Shown here piece by piece: positions 7,854-16,268 of a stretch of 49,301 nt of DNA. A program made the translations under genes and the position numbers. The notes under the pieces were generated by a model. It saw only the letters and a list, made by a program, of their open reading frames with translations, was not told the origin of the DNA and made no database searches. This DNA comes from Anaerolineae bacterium (GTDB lineage Bacteria > Chloroflexota > Anaerolineae > Aggregatilineales > J027), in NCBI GenBank assembly GCA_019913005.1, contig JAIOHL010000075.1, positions 1-49,301 on the forward strand. Reading direction: 5' to 3'. How positions within the stretch are numbered: the first letter of the stretch is position 1; each line of letters starts with the position of its first letter.

Positions 7854-9467
7854 TTAATCTCTATTTATCGTACTCCCCTTACCGAAGATAGGCTGAAAGG
7901 TAGGTGTGGCGGAAAATCCATAGGGCATGAAGGTTGGCTGTGGCATCGGTGACTCGCTGGCGGCATCTTCTTGGCTGGGCATTATTTCGGTTTTGAAACT
8001 GGTCGTCGTGCCCAACCACCAATCAAACAAAATGTTCCATTCTTCCACGTAGTCGCCATCATAATCGCTTAAATCGGGGCTTGGGGTCAGTTCCGCCACG
8101 ACCTGACGTGGGATGCCCCCGGCTGCACGCACTAACCATAACGAGGCTTGACCGTCGGCATTGATCCGCGCAAACAAAATGAAATTGCCGTCCATTGACC
8201 ACAGTGGACGTTCATCACGGAACTGAGGGTCATTGGTTAGTTGTTGGGGCATGGCATTCCCAAAAGCATCCGTGATCCAAATACGCCGTTCGAGCAAGAA
8301 GCCGTTCCGACTGAAATCCTGTGGGCCACTGGCGATAGTATTAGACATGGCTTGGGAGCGCATGGCAGAATAGGCGAGACGGGTGCCATCTGGTGACCAT
8401 GCCGGCAAGATGGCCGCAAAATCGGGTGGGGAAAGCCGCTGACCATTAACTTCGATTCGCTTGGATTGGGTGGTGGAGGTTCCCATGCCGACCACAAGGG
8501 CTACCGCGTCTTGGTCGCCCCAAATTGAATTGGGTGGGGCAGGGGCAACAAAATCCTCATAGGGTAGGGTAGGGGCAGTGCCGATAATTTCAGGGGTCTG
8601 ACTCTCGACAGCTTCAGAATCGGCATAGATAGCATAGAGGGAGACGCCATCAAACACGGTGGTATTGGAAGACAGATTATACTGCCAGAATAAAAGTCGC
8701 CTGCCTTGCGGGCTCCATCCAACCAACCGCAGAATGCCTTCAGCGGGGAACTCGTAAATCTCCAATTGTTCCCCGGTTGCTATCGCCACCTTGCGGAGTG
8801 ACTGGTAATTGGGCAGGGTGCTGGCGCCTTGAATAAACCATTCATAAGCAATCCATTGCCCATCGGGACTCCATGCAAAATTTCGCACAAGGCCGCTCGA
8901 TTTTTGGGCCTCGTCCGTCTCTGGCTCAACCAACTGGATAGCATTAGAACCATCGGCGTTGACGACCCAGAGGCTGCCGCTGAGGGTGGCATAGGCGAGG
9001 ATGTCCTCCAATGGCGACCACGCATGTTTGATGATGGGGTCGGTATCTGTATCCCCCACGGAGCGTTCATTACTGCCATCCGCCGCCATGATGCGTAATT
9101 GGCCTAGCGCGGGATCACCTTTTTGGAAAGACAGCCAACTGCCCGAAGGCGACCATTTGGGGGCGGTGCTGCGGCCATCATTGGTCAGGCGCTGTGGCTG
9201 ACCGTCCGGCAGAATTTTTGTCCAAACATCGCCACCTTGCACATAGGCCACCTTGCCCAAGCGGCTCATCAATTCCGCTTCTGTGAGGTTGTTTAATTCA
9301 CTTTGGAGACGGCTGACTTCGGTCTGTAGTGCGGTAATGGTCTGGGTAGCAGCAAAATTGGGTCGGGGTTTATCTTCAATGCCAACTTCGACTTTGCGAC
9401 AGCCATTGAGCAGCATAATGACAGCGGATAACATCAGCGAAAGGCCAATTTTTAGAGGTCGGGTCAT
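7854..9467 (-). CDS. Lipoprotein with TolB/WD40-like beta-propeller repeats
   Basis: About 537 residues from ATG 9467; an in-frame TTG at 9497 would add ten. The N-terminus is a lipoprotein signal: basic MTRPLK, a hydrophobic core and lipobox LNGC. A short coiled-coil segment follows (ALQTEVSRLQSELNNL). The body has repeated blade motifs of the form WSPDG/WSPSG near LAYA or WIAYEW, and DG.P.RLTND, typical of TolB/PD40 propellers. It would be anchored outside the membrane and act as a binding scaffold; no enzyme motif is seen. It lies 79 bases downstream of a two-component kinase on the same strand, so it may be part of that operon or its sensing partner (inference). Confidence 0.82.
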   Translation of the reverse strand: MTRPLKIGLSLMLSAVIMLLNGCRKVEVGIEDKPRPNFAATQTITALQTEVSRLQSELNNLTEAELMSRLGKVAYVQGGDVWTKILPDGQPQRLTNDGRSTAPKWSPSGSWLSFQKGDPALGQLRIMAADGSNERSVGDTDTDPIIKHAWSPLEDILAYATLSGSLWVVNADGSNAIQLVEPETDEAQKSSGLVRNFAWSPDGQWIAYEWFIQGASTLPNYQSLRKVAIATGEQLEIYEFPAEGILRLVGWSPQGRRLLFWQYNLSSNTTVFDGVSLYAIYADSEAVESQTPEIIGTAPTLPYEDFVAPAPPNSIWGDQDAVALVVGMGTSTTQSKRIEVNGQRLSPPDFAAILPAWSPDGTRLAYSAMRSQAMSNTIASGPQDFSRNGFLLERRIWITDAFGNAMPQQLTNDPQFRDERPLWSMDGNFILFARINADGQASLWLVRAAGGIPRQVVAELTPSPDLSDYDGDYVEEWNILFDWWLGTTTSFKTEIMPSQEDAASESPMPQPTFMPYGFSATPTFQPIFGKGSTINRD

Positions 9468-9546
9468 GCCTGTTTTGTGTCTCACTCTTGGCGACAATTT
9501 AGAGTAGATAATGCTCTATGACACGCAACCTGACAAGGGCCGTAGA

Positions 9547-10467
9547 TTAACCGATAGGCACTCGCACGACGACGACGGTACCCTGCCCTGCCCGGCTGCG
9601 AATAGTCGTTTGACCACCATGTCGCTCGATGATGGCGCGTACAAGGGTTAGGCCCAAGCCACTGCCTTCAACTCCGCGTGTGGCGTGCCCACGATAGAGT
9701 TCATCCCAAACATAGGGTAATTCATCTTCGGAAATGCCCGGCCCAGTATCAGCGATTTCGATTGTTACCATCGTACCGCTTTCAAAAGCCCGCAGTTCAA
9801 TCGTATCACCGGGGCGCGTATATTTGATGGCGTTGTCCAGTAAATTGAAGGTTGCCAAAAATAATAAATCGCGGTCGCCATTAATTTTGGGGAGGGGCCA
9901 CGGGGCTTTAGGGATGCTAAGGTTCAATCGCCGATCTGCTGCACGGGGGTCTTCCTCCGCGACCATAAAGACTTCTTCGAGGATTTCATTTAAATCTACT
10001 GGTTCGCGCTCCAATTCGCCGATTTCCAATTGGGCCAGCTTGCGTAAGTCGGCGGTAAGGTGGCTGATGCGAACCGTTTGAGCTTTGACACTATTGAGGG
10101 CCTCTGATCGGGTTTCTGGCGAACCCGAATCGGCGAGATTGGCTAACCCGGCATGAATAGCGGTGAGGGGGTTTTTTAACTCATGGTCAAGGCGGCGGAG
10201 AAAACGGCGGCGCTCATCGGAGGCTTGGGCTTGGATTCGCAAGGTTTCAATTTGAAGCTGCTTTTCGCTGCCACGTTTGTATCGCCAGATAAGTGCCACT
10301 GCCGACAAAATGACTAGACCAGTGCAGAGGGTCAAGGAGGCAAGATCAATACGGACATACACGATGGGATTATCGGTTTGGGCATCAATCAGGAGGGCGA
10401 TCAATAGGGCCGAAAACGCGATCCAGCCAAGCGCAAAACCCCATCGTGAGCGCGGAATTTCGGTCAC
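9547..10467 (-). CDS. Sensor histidine kinase (two-component)
   Basis: A 306-residue kinase with two N-terminal membrane helices (about 11-28 and 41-60) and almost no extracellular loop. HisKA follows with phospho-acceptor His94 in DHELKNP, then HATPase with N box (LLDNAIKYTRPGD), G1 (DTGPGI) and G2 (GSGLGL). With so small an external domain it probably senses the membrane, or a signal passed on by another protein. Start GTG overlaps the regulator's TGA by four bases, a cognate arrangement. The DHELKNP box is characteristic of kinases paired with OmpR-type regulators. Confidence 0.94.
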   Translation of the reverse strand: MTEIPRSRWGFALGWIAFSALLIALLIDAQTDNPIVYVRIDLASLTLCTGLVILSAVALIWRYKRGSEKQLQIETLRIQAQASDERRRFLRRLDHELKNPLTAIHAGLANLADSGSPETRSEALNSVKAQTVRISHLTADLRKLAQLEIGELEREPVDLNEILEEVFMVAEEDPRAADRRLNLSIPKAPWPLPKINGDRDLLFLATFNLLDNAIKYTRPGDTIELRAFESGTMVTIEIADTGPGISEDELPYVWDELYRGHATRGVEGSGLGLTLVRAIIERHGGQTTIRSRAGQGTVVVVRVPIG

Positions 10468-11180
10468 ACCGCCGCCTCCACTGTGCCAATAAAGCGATAG
10501 CCCTGTCCGGGGACGGTTTCAATATACTGTGGGTCGGTGGGATCGTCATCCAATGCCCGCCGCAGTTCGGCAATACGGGTATCTACGGCGCGGGTGCCTG
10601 CCGGATAATCCCAACCCCACACGGCATCCAAAAGGCGTTCGCGGGTAATGAGTTCGTCGGGATGGGTCATTAAATAGGCCAGCAACGCAATCGCCTTGGG
10701 AGTCAGGGCCAATTCCTCGCCATCGAGCCATAAGCGACGCGCCATACGATCCAGCGAAATGGGGCCGCTGGTGAGGCGAGAGGCGGTACTGAGGGGTGGC
10801 TGACCGGGGCGGGCACGGCGTAATACCGAGCGAATACGCGCCACCAGTTCATGGGGGTCAAAGGGTTTGTTCAGATAGTCGTCGGCGCCTTCTTCCAATG
10901 CCATCGCTCGTTCGGTGGATTCGCCCACACGTGTCAGCAAAATCACGGGTGTCCAATTACCGGACTGGCGCAGACGGCGTAAGGCTTCGCGCCCATCTAC
11001 ATTTGGCATCAGGACATCCATCACGATGAGGTTGGGTTCGAAATGGCTGGTCTTATCGAGAGCCTCTTGTCCATCAGTGGCGATTTCGACGGTGAACCCA
11101 GACCGCCCAAAGAAAGAAGCCAAATTGGAGCGGATGGCTTCTTCGTCATCTACCAAGAGGATTTTCGGTTTTGTGTCCAT
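10464..11180 (-). CDS. OmpR/PhoB-family response regulator
   Basis: A 238-residue DNA-binding regulator. The receiver domain (1-120) has the acidic pocket DDEE at 11-14, phospho-acceptor Asp55 in VMDVLMP, and the KPF lysine near 104. The winged-helix domain (about 140-232) has the family signatures LTPKAIALLAYL, RERLLDAVWGWDY, RAVDTRIAELRRALDDDP and YIETVPGQGYRF. It regulates transcription when phosphorylated by the kinase encoded immediately downstream. The ATG is preceded by AAGGATT, a fair ribosome site, and a promoter is visible about 65 bases upstream. Confidence 0.96.
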   Translation of the reverse strand: MDTKPKILLVDDEEAIRSNLASFFGRSGFTVEIATDGQEALDKTSHFEPNLIVMDVLMPNVDGREALRRLRQSGNWTPVILLTRVGESTERAMALEEGADDYLNKPFDPHELVARIRSVLRRARPGQPPLSTASRLTSGPISLDRMARRLWLDGEELALTPKAIALLAYLMTHPDELITRERLLDAVWGWDYPAGTRAVDTRIAELRRALDDDPTDPQYIETVPGQGYRFIGTVEAAV

Positions 11181-11243
11181 GCTGTGAATCCTTTAGTCTG
11201 TTTATTAGTGCTGCCCCACCAAACAGACACTGTCTTACCTGTT

Positions 11244-11271
11244 ATTGTAGTCGAATATGGCGATAGGTAAA
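11244..11271 (-). promoter_or_regulatory. Candidate sigma-70 promoter for the regulator-kinase operon
   Basis: On the minus strand TTTACC (11266-11271) and TACAAT (11244-11249) are separated by 16 bases. The leader to the regulator ATG would be about 55-60 bases. Confidence 0.45.
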
Positions 11272-11412
11272 GTGAACCCCACTCCCTGTCTTATCAAACT
11301 CTAAATGTAGCGTAAGACTGTTGCGCCGCTAGGGTGGGGTTGTTACAAGTCGGCAACACCACGTTACGATTCCGAAAAAGGCCTAGTTTTGGGGGTACTA
11401 GAGAGGGAGGGC

Positions 11413-11418
11413 TATAAT
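11413..11418 (+). promoter_or_regulatory. -10 box for the SDR gene
   Basis: A perfect TATAAT lies 36 bases upstream of the SDR ATG, with a poor -35 (TTGGGG at 18-base spacing). A GGGGAG ribosome site at 11441-11446 lies between it and the ATG. Confidence 0.45.
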
Positions 11419-11454
11419 AAAATCCTGCATATCTCAAATTGGGGAGTGAAAATT

Positions 11455-12246
11455 ATGGATTTAGGATTGGATGGAAAAAAAGTTTTTGTGGCCGCAAGCC
11501 GCAGTGGGTTGGGGGCTGCTACTGCCCGACGATTCAGCCTTGAAGAGGCGTTGGTTGCCATTAATGGCCGTAACCTTGAAACTCTGACGGAAACCGCGCA
11601 GATGATTGAGCGCGAATCCGGGCACACTGTTTGGCCGATTGACGGGGATATTCACCATGAAGCCGGGGCCAAGCACGTGATTGAGACGGCTATTCAAAAA
11701 TTGGGTGGGCTGGATGTTTTGGTGACAAACGCGGGAGGGCCACCACCCGGTAATTTTGAAAAATTTCAGATGAGCGATTGGGAAAGTGCCTATCGTGCGT
11801 TGATGGCAGCACCAATCCAAATGATCCAGACTGCGTTGCCTGCCCTACGCCAATCGACAAGTCCGGCGATTTTGCTGATTACCTCACTGACGACCAAACA
11901 GGCGGGGGATAACTTGATTTTGTCGAACGTGATGCGAGCAGGATTGGCGGGGCTGGTCAAATCGCTGGCGAACGAGCTAGGGCCAAGCGGGATTCGTATC
12001 AATGCCATTTTGCCGGGATGGACAGAGACGGAACGGGTGACGCAGATTTTGTCGGTGGTGGCTTCATCCAGCGGGTCAACAATGGACGAAGAACGGGTCA
12101 AACGCCAAGGTAATATCCCGTTGCGGCGGATGGGCCGACCCGAGGAATTTGGCAATGTGGCGACATTCATCTGTTCCCCAGCGGCGGGTTTTATTCATGG
12201 GGCGCTGATTCCGGTGGATGGCGGTGAAATCCGAGCCACGATGTAG
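11455..12246 (+). CDS. Atypical short-chain dehydrogenase/reductase
   Basis: A 263-residue Rossmann-fold protein of the classical SDR length. The cofactor motif appears as ASRSGLG (14-20), and NAGG (92-95) and the catalytic-region Ser144 are present. The usual YxxxK catalytic pair is replaced: by alignment of LSNVMRAGLAGL with the normal YxxSKAAL segment, Tyr is Ser157 and Lys is Arg161. A known SDR subgroup carries such SN..RA sequences. The C-terminal GRPEEFGNV and VDGG are normal. The activity is therefore uncertain and it may use another mechanism. Start ATG 11455 is chosen for its GGGGAG ribosome site; an in-frame TTG at 11389 lies upstream of the promoter. It is monocistronic and convergent with a cytochrome c gene. 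Confidence 0.85.
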   Translation: MDLGLDGKKVFVAASRSGLGAATARRFSLEEALVAINGRNLETLTETAQMIERESGHTVWPIDGDIHHEAGAKHVIETAIQKLGGLDVLVTNAGGPPPGNFEKFQMSDWESAYRALMAAPIQMIQTALPALRQSTSPAILLITSLTTKQAGDNLILSNVMRAGLAGLVKSLANELGPSGIRINAILPGWTETERVTQILSVVASSSGSTMDEERVKRQGNIPLRRMGRPEEFGNVATFICSPAAGFIHGALIPVDGGEIRATM

Positions 12247-12249
12247 CGA

Positions 12250-12289
12250 AGGCAATTGTAGAAGGGGATAGGGATTGCCTGCTATCCCC
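12250..12289. terminator. Bidirectional hairpin between convergent genes
   Basis: A perfect 8-base stem (12264-12271 with 12282-12289) lies between the SDR stop and the cytochrome c stop. A second perfect 7-base pairing, AGGCAAT (12250-12256) with ATTGCCT (12274-12280), uses the first stem's loop, so the two interlock. No long T run follows on either strand. Confidence 0.45.
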
Positions 12290-12304
12290 CTTGGGAGTTC
12301 AAGG

Positions 12305-12733
12305 TTATTGATCTGCCAACGACAGGATATAAGCAATGATAGAGTCTACTTGTTGATCGTTCAGACGCACACGATAATCAGAAGGGTGAATGCCGCGTGC
12401 ATAGCCATCCGGGACTTTAGCACGTGGTTCAAGGATGGATTCGCGGAGATAGGCTTCGTCTGCGATGACGATGGTTTCGTCGGTCAAGAGGCGTTCAGAA
12501 TTATATAGGCCGTTAAATGCGGCGGCGGTTCGACTGCCAACATAGTGACAGCCGATGCACCCATAATCGTAGGCAAGGCTTTGGCCGTGTGCAACCGCAT
12601 TGGGGTCAAGTGGTGGTGTAGCAGAAGCAAGCTCATCGGAGGCTATAAAGCTCGAAAAAATTCCCGCAAACAGGACTAGGGCCGTTAACACAGCGGTGAT
12701 GCTGGGTAGACAGGCGGAGTTGGTAGTGCTCAT
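12305..12733 (-). CDS. Membrane-anchored mono-heme cytochrome c
   Basis: A 142-residue protein with an N-terminal membrane or signal helix (about 11-31) and a class I cytochrome c domain. Haem binding is by CIGCH near residue 58-62. The segment LLTDETIVIADEAYLRESILEP strongly resembles the cytochrome c domain at the C-terminus of caa3-type oxidase subunit II, but the CuA cupredoxin domain is absent. The C-terminal LNDQQVDSIIAYI helix is typical. It should carry single electrons on the outer face of the membrane. No oxidase genes are in the window, so its partner is unknown. It stands alone, divergent from the TIR gene. Confidence 0.87.
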   Translation of the reverse strand: MSTTNSACLPSITAVLTALVLFAGIFSSFIASDELASATPPLDPNAVAHGQSLAYDYGCIGCHYVGSRTAAAFNGLYNSERLLTDETIVIADEAYLRESILEPRAKVPDGYARGIHPSDYRVRLNDQQVDSIIAYILSLADQ

Positions 12734-12791
12734 GATTTCCCAAAAACCCTTGTATGTGAAATACTACACAAATAAATAACATAGCCCGAAC

Positions 12792-12820
12792 TTGCCACCC
12801 TGTATAGTTTGCCTCATAAT
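12792..12820 (+). promoter_or_regulatory. Sigma-70 promoter for the TIR module
   Basis: TTGCCA (12792-12797), a 17-base spacer, and CATAAT (12815-12820). Predicted transcript start is near 12827. This rules out the earlier in-frame start at 12809 and leaves about 50 bases of leader before GTG 12878. Confidence 0.6.
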
Positions 12821-12877
12821 CGCCATAGGGTGTTGAAAGTCATCTATTTTTTCACAGAAGAAGGGCTAACATTCTTC

Positions 12878-14959
12878 GTGTCCCATATATTTGTCAGCTA
12901 TTCGCGCCGAAATCTTACGTTTGTGACTCAGTTGGTGAAGGAGTTGCAGCAGGCGGGTTTGGCCGTCTGGTTTGACCAAATCAGCATTCAACCGGGTGAT
13001 ATTTGGGAAGCGGCTATTGAGAAGGGCCTTAAAGAAGCGATTGCCGTAATTGTGATTATATCGCCGGACTCGATGGCCTCGGAGTATGTGCGCAAGGAAG
13101 TCAATTTTGCACAGGAATCTGACCAACTCATTCTGCCCGTTTTGTATCAGCCTGCCCAATTGTTTCTCAATTTGCAGACGATCCAATGGGTGGATTTGAG
13201 CAGTGAGACGGTGTATCCAGCCAATCTACAGAAACTGATTGCGGTGTTGAATCGGGAACCGGGGTTATCTGGCAATTCAACAACTCCGCCGGAGGAAGCT
13301 GTCGCCGTAGATGATACGCGAAAACTGAGTCCTACCTTGTTACAGCGTTACCTCCATGTTGTTATCTTTATTGCTGAACAGACCGCTGGACATCTGGCAT
13401 GGCGACGATTGGCGGGGAGTATCAGCACTGCTAGTCAACTCCATACAGGGGCACAGGCGCTGGCCCTCACGCGATTGAATCCACCAACAGTCAGCCGACT
13501 TACTGCTTTGCTGGCGACCAGTCCCTCCGCACAAATTCTGCACCTGATTTGCCGTATCGAAAACGATGTATTTTTCGTGGAGGATGAACAAGGGCGGGAT
13601 ATTGAACTCTCAATCGGGGATTTGGCGCGTATCTTGCAGCGTAGCCCCGTGAAAGTGCTGGTCATACAAGGGCTAATCTCGACAGTGGGGATTCAGAAAT
13701 TATTGGAACAATCCTCGTTGCAAGCCGTCCTAACCATAGGGGCATCGGGGGTCGCGCAGCAGTTGTTTGATGAACATTTTTATGCGACCCTTACCATCGG
13801 CAAGCCGGTACAAGAGGCGTATCAAACCGCGTTGAATCGCGTTGGGATTGACGATACACACGATTTTCAACTGGTCGCTAAACAAGATGCTGTGTTATTA
13901 GACTATCCACCTATCGAAAAGCGTGCCGTGCAGCCAATAATTGACCCCGGCCTGCCACCGATGCGCAATGTACCAATCAATCCCGATTTTGTAGGACAGG
14001 GGCAGTCGCTTTTGGAATTGGGCGAAAAACTTAATGACAGCCGACAGCTTATGATTTATGGCCTGAGCGGGATTGGCAAAAGCTGGCTGGCGAGTGAGTT
14101 TATCTCCCGCTATGGCTGGCGCTTTTCGGACGGTATTGTTTGGGTGCAGGTGTCGGAGCAGACCCGCGCAGAGGACATTTTTAACCAATTGCGGTTGCTA
14201 TTGGAGTTGCCGCTGAGTACCCCCTTAGTGGAATTAGAAAATATCCTGCGTCAACGGCGTGTGCTGATGGTACTCGACCAAGCCAATGACTGGGGGAATG
14301 TGGCAGAATTAAGTGAACTCGCCCAATTTATTAGCCGACTGGACCCAATGGGTGGGACACGGGTGATGTTGACTTCGTGGGAGAGCATCTCAGGTTTGTC
14401 GGATATGAGCGGGGCACGCGATCTGACATTGGTCGAAATGCAGCCTGCCGATGCGGAAACATTGATTCAAAAGTTAATCGCTGACCATGACCTTGCCGCT
14501 GAATTTGAAGATAAACAGGTGCTGCGTCAATTTGTTGAAAAAACGGCGTTTACCCCTTGGTTAATTAAAGAGGCAATACGCGCGGCGCAGCTGGACGGGC
14601 TAGAAGCAGCATTGGAAGATTTGGAGACCCTTACTGCGGATACCACGCGCTTGTTTGAACATCATGTCGGGGAGCAGTATCAAAAACTGCCTGCTCCAAC
14701 CCAAGCCTTTTTGCGGCAACTACAAGGGCTGTCGGATGGGTTTGATCGCCGACTGGTACAGGCGATTGATTCCCAAAGCCGCGAACATTTGCGACAATTA
14801 ATCCAGCGTCAGTTATTGCGTCGTGAGGATCGGTTGTATACCATCCCGCCGACGGTGCGGCTCTATCTGCGCCAACGGTATCCGTTAAGTGAAGCCGAGC
14901 AGGACACGATTGATCAACAAGTTATCCGCTATTGGGTGCAGGCCGGGGGAGCAAAATAG
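12878..14959 (+). CDS. TIR / CHAT-like / NB-ARC (STAND) signalling protein
   Basis: About 693 residues from GTG 12878. Residues 1-130 are a TIR domain (SHIFVSYSRR, GLAVWFD, SPDSMAS); Glu74 in YVRKEV aligns with the catalytic Glu of TIR NADases such as SARM1. Residues about 150-330 resemble a CHAT caspase-like domain (LNPPTVSRL, ILHLICRI, VFFVEDEQG, LVIQGLIST, FDEHFYATL), but the catalytic His and Cys positions hold other residues. Residues about 375-690 form a STAND-type NTPase: P-loop GLSGIGKS (395-402), Walker B VLMVLD (462-467), RVMLTS, then a helical/winged-helix tail. The likely role is an NTP-switched NAD-consuming effector, possibly antiviral. The start gives a TIR beginning at its first beta strand. 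The TPR gene follows after two bases, probably as the sensor arm. Substrate and trigger are inferred, not shown. Confidence 0.85.
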   Translation: MSHIFVSYSRRNLTFVTQLVKELQQAGLAVWFDQISIQPGDIWEAAIEKGLKEAIAVIVIISPDSMASEYVRKEVNFAQESDQLILPVLYQPAQLFLNLQTIQWVDLSSETVYPANLQKLIAVLNREPGLSGNSTTPPEEAVAVDDTRKLSPTLLQRYLHVVIFIAEQTAGHLAWRRLAGSISTASQLHTGAQALALTRLNPPTVSRLTALLATSPSAQILHLICRIENDVFFVEDEQGRDIELSIGDLARILQRSPVKVLVIQGLISTVGIQKLLEQSSLQAVLTIGASGVAQQLFDEHFYATLTIGKPVQEAYQTALNRVGIDDTHDFQLVAKQDAVLLDYPPIEKRAVQPIIDPGLPPMRNVPINPDFVGQGQSLLELGEKLNDSRQLMIYGLSGIGKSWLASEFISRYGWRFSDGIVWVQVSEQTRAEDIFNQLRLLLELPLSTPLVELENILRQRRVLMVLDQANDWGNVAELSELAQFISRLDPMGGTRVMLTSWESISGLSDMSGARDLTLVEMQPADAETLIQKLIADHDLAAEFEDKQVLRQFVEKTAFTPWLIKEAIRAAQLDGLEAALEDLETLTADTTRLFEHHVGEQYQKLPAPTQAFLRQLQGLSDGFDRRLVQAIDSQSREHLRQLIQRQLLRREDRLYTIPPTVRLYLRQRYPLSEAEQDTIDQQVIRYWVQAGGAK

Positions 14960-14961
14960 GC

Positions 14962-16251
14962 ATGGGTACGACAATTAATCCATCGGCACTAACACGCGAA
15001 CAACAGGCGGCGCTCAATAATCTACGCGGTGTTTTGGGTCGCCAACTACGGCCTGCCAGCAAGACTGACCCGACCCTATTGGCAGAGTTGATTCTGCAAA
15101 ACGCTCTGCTGATGCGCGAAAACGGCCTCGCCAGCGAGTTATTAGATTATCTTCAGCGGGTGCGTGACAAGGTGGAAGCTGGAAATCCTCTCCATGCCCG
15201 TTTGAGTATTGAGATGGCTGTCACGCTGGATGCCATTGATGGACAGCAGCAGACGGCGGGGGAGCTTTTCCAAACCACATTGGCTTGGTATCAGGCTCAT
15301 TCACTACCATTGGCGGAGGGGCAGGCTCGCATCGCCTTCGGACGTTTTTTGATTCATCGTAGCCAACTCGAAGCGGCGATGGCGCAGTATCAGGAGGCAC
15401 TTGAATTATTGAAAGATTATCCGGCAGAAACGGCTATTGCTCAAAGCGAAATAGGTAGGGTGTTGGTGGGGCAGGGCAAATTCAGTGAGGCAGTCAGTCG
15501 CTTTGAGAAAGCCTATGCCCTATCCAGCGGTGATGGCAAATCCACCGTGCGCCTGTTAAATGATTTTGCGGCGGCGCTCATTGAGTTGGGAGAGATGGAG
15601 CGGGCCGAAAGATTGCTCCATGAAGGGATAGAGACCTCCACCCAACAGGGGTTATGGCTGGTGCGGGCCAATCTGCGCCGCCAAATGGCCTATATTTATC
15701 ACCTGCGGGCCGAGAAGTTGAATGATGCGGCATCGGCGCAACCTTATCTGGACGAGGCCGAACGCCTGCTCCATCAGACAATAGCCGAAATGCTGCCGCT
15801 GCAAAACACGCTGGATTTGGCAGTGGTGTATCATGACTTGGGGCGTATTGAAACCCAACAACGGCAATTTGCCGAAGCTGAGGCCAACCTGCGTCTGAGC
15901 CTTAAATTATTCCAACGATTGGGCAATTTGCGGAATGAGGCGGTGGCGGAAATAACGCTGGGCACGTTGATGATTTTGAAAAATGGCGATATTGCGGCGG
16001 GGAATGAACATCTCCATCGGTCACTCCAATTGGCAGATAAGGTGGGAGATGGGTTTACCCTTCGCCAAGCGGCTGAGACTTTGACCCGCCTGCATCAGCT
16101 TCAGGCGAATCGGGCCAAAACACAACCCCGCGAAATTCGTATACAGGTTATTGACCAGCTTTCATTTAGTCGAGCAAAACTGGTTGACTATGGATTGCCG
16201 GAGGCCGCCCAAGTGATGACAAGTATGATGACGGAACTTGAGGCGTTATAG
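14962..16251 (+). CDS. TPR-repeat protein downstream of the TIR-STAND protein
   Basis: A 429-residue soluble protein made of tetratricopeptide-type helical pairs over most of its length (from about residue 30), with repeats such as EAAMAQYQEALELL, EAVSRFEKAYAL and EAEANLRLSLKLFQRLG. No enzymatic motif is seen. Start ATG 14962 is preceded by GGGGGAG at 14945-14951 and lies two bases after the TIR gene stop; the earlier TTG at 14932 is inside that gene. In many STAND proteins the C-terminal sensor is a TPR array. Here it is a separate, tightly linked gene, so it is probably the sensor or scaffold subunit (inference). Confidence 0.85.
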   Translation: MGTTINPSALTREQQAALNNLRGVLGRQLRPASKTDPTLLAELILQNALLMRENGLASELLDYLQRVRDKVEAGNPLHARLSIEMAVTLDAIDGQQQTAGELFQTTLAWYQAHSLPLAEGQARIAFGRFLIHRSQLEAAMAQYQEALELLKDYPAETAIAQSEIGRVLVGQGKFSEAVSRFEKAYALSSGDGKSTVRLLNDFAAALIELGEMERAERLLHEGIETSTQQGLWLVRANLRRQMAYIYHLRAEKLNDAASAQPYLDEAERLLHQTIAEMLPLQNTLDLAVVYHDLGRIETQQRQFAEAEANLRLSLKLFQRLGNLRNEAVAEITLGTLMILKNGDIAAGNEHLHRSLQLADKVGDGFTLRQAAETLTRLHQLQANRAKTQPREIRIQVIDQLSFSRAKLVDYGLPEAAQVMTSMMTELEAL

Positions 16252-16268
16252 TTGATAAAGCGAGAACA

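Noticed and set aside
12809-12877. Earlier start for the TIR gene
   Set aside because: It would begin inside the predicted promoter (-10 box at 12815-12820) and add residues not belonging to a TIR domain.
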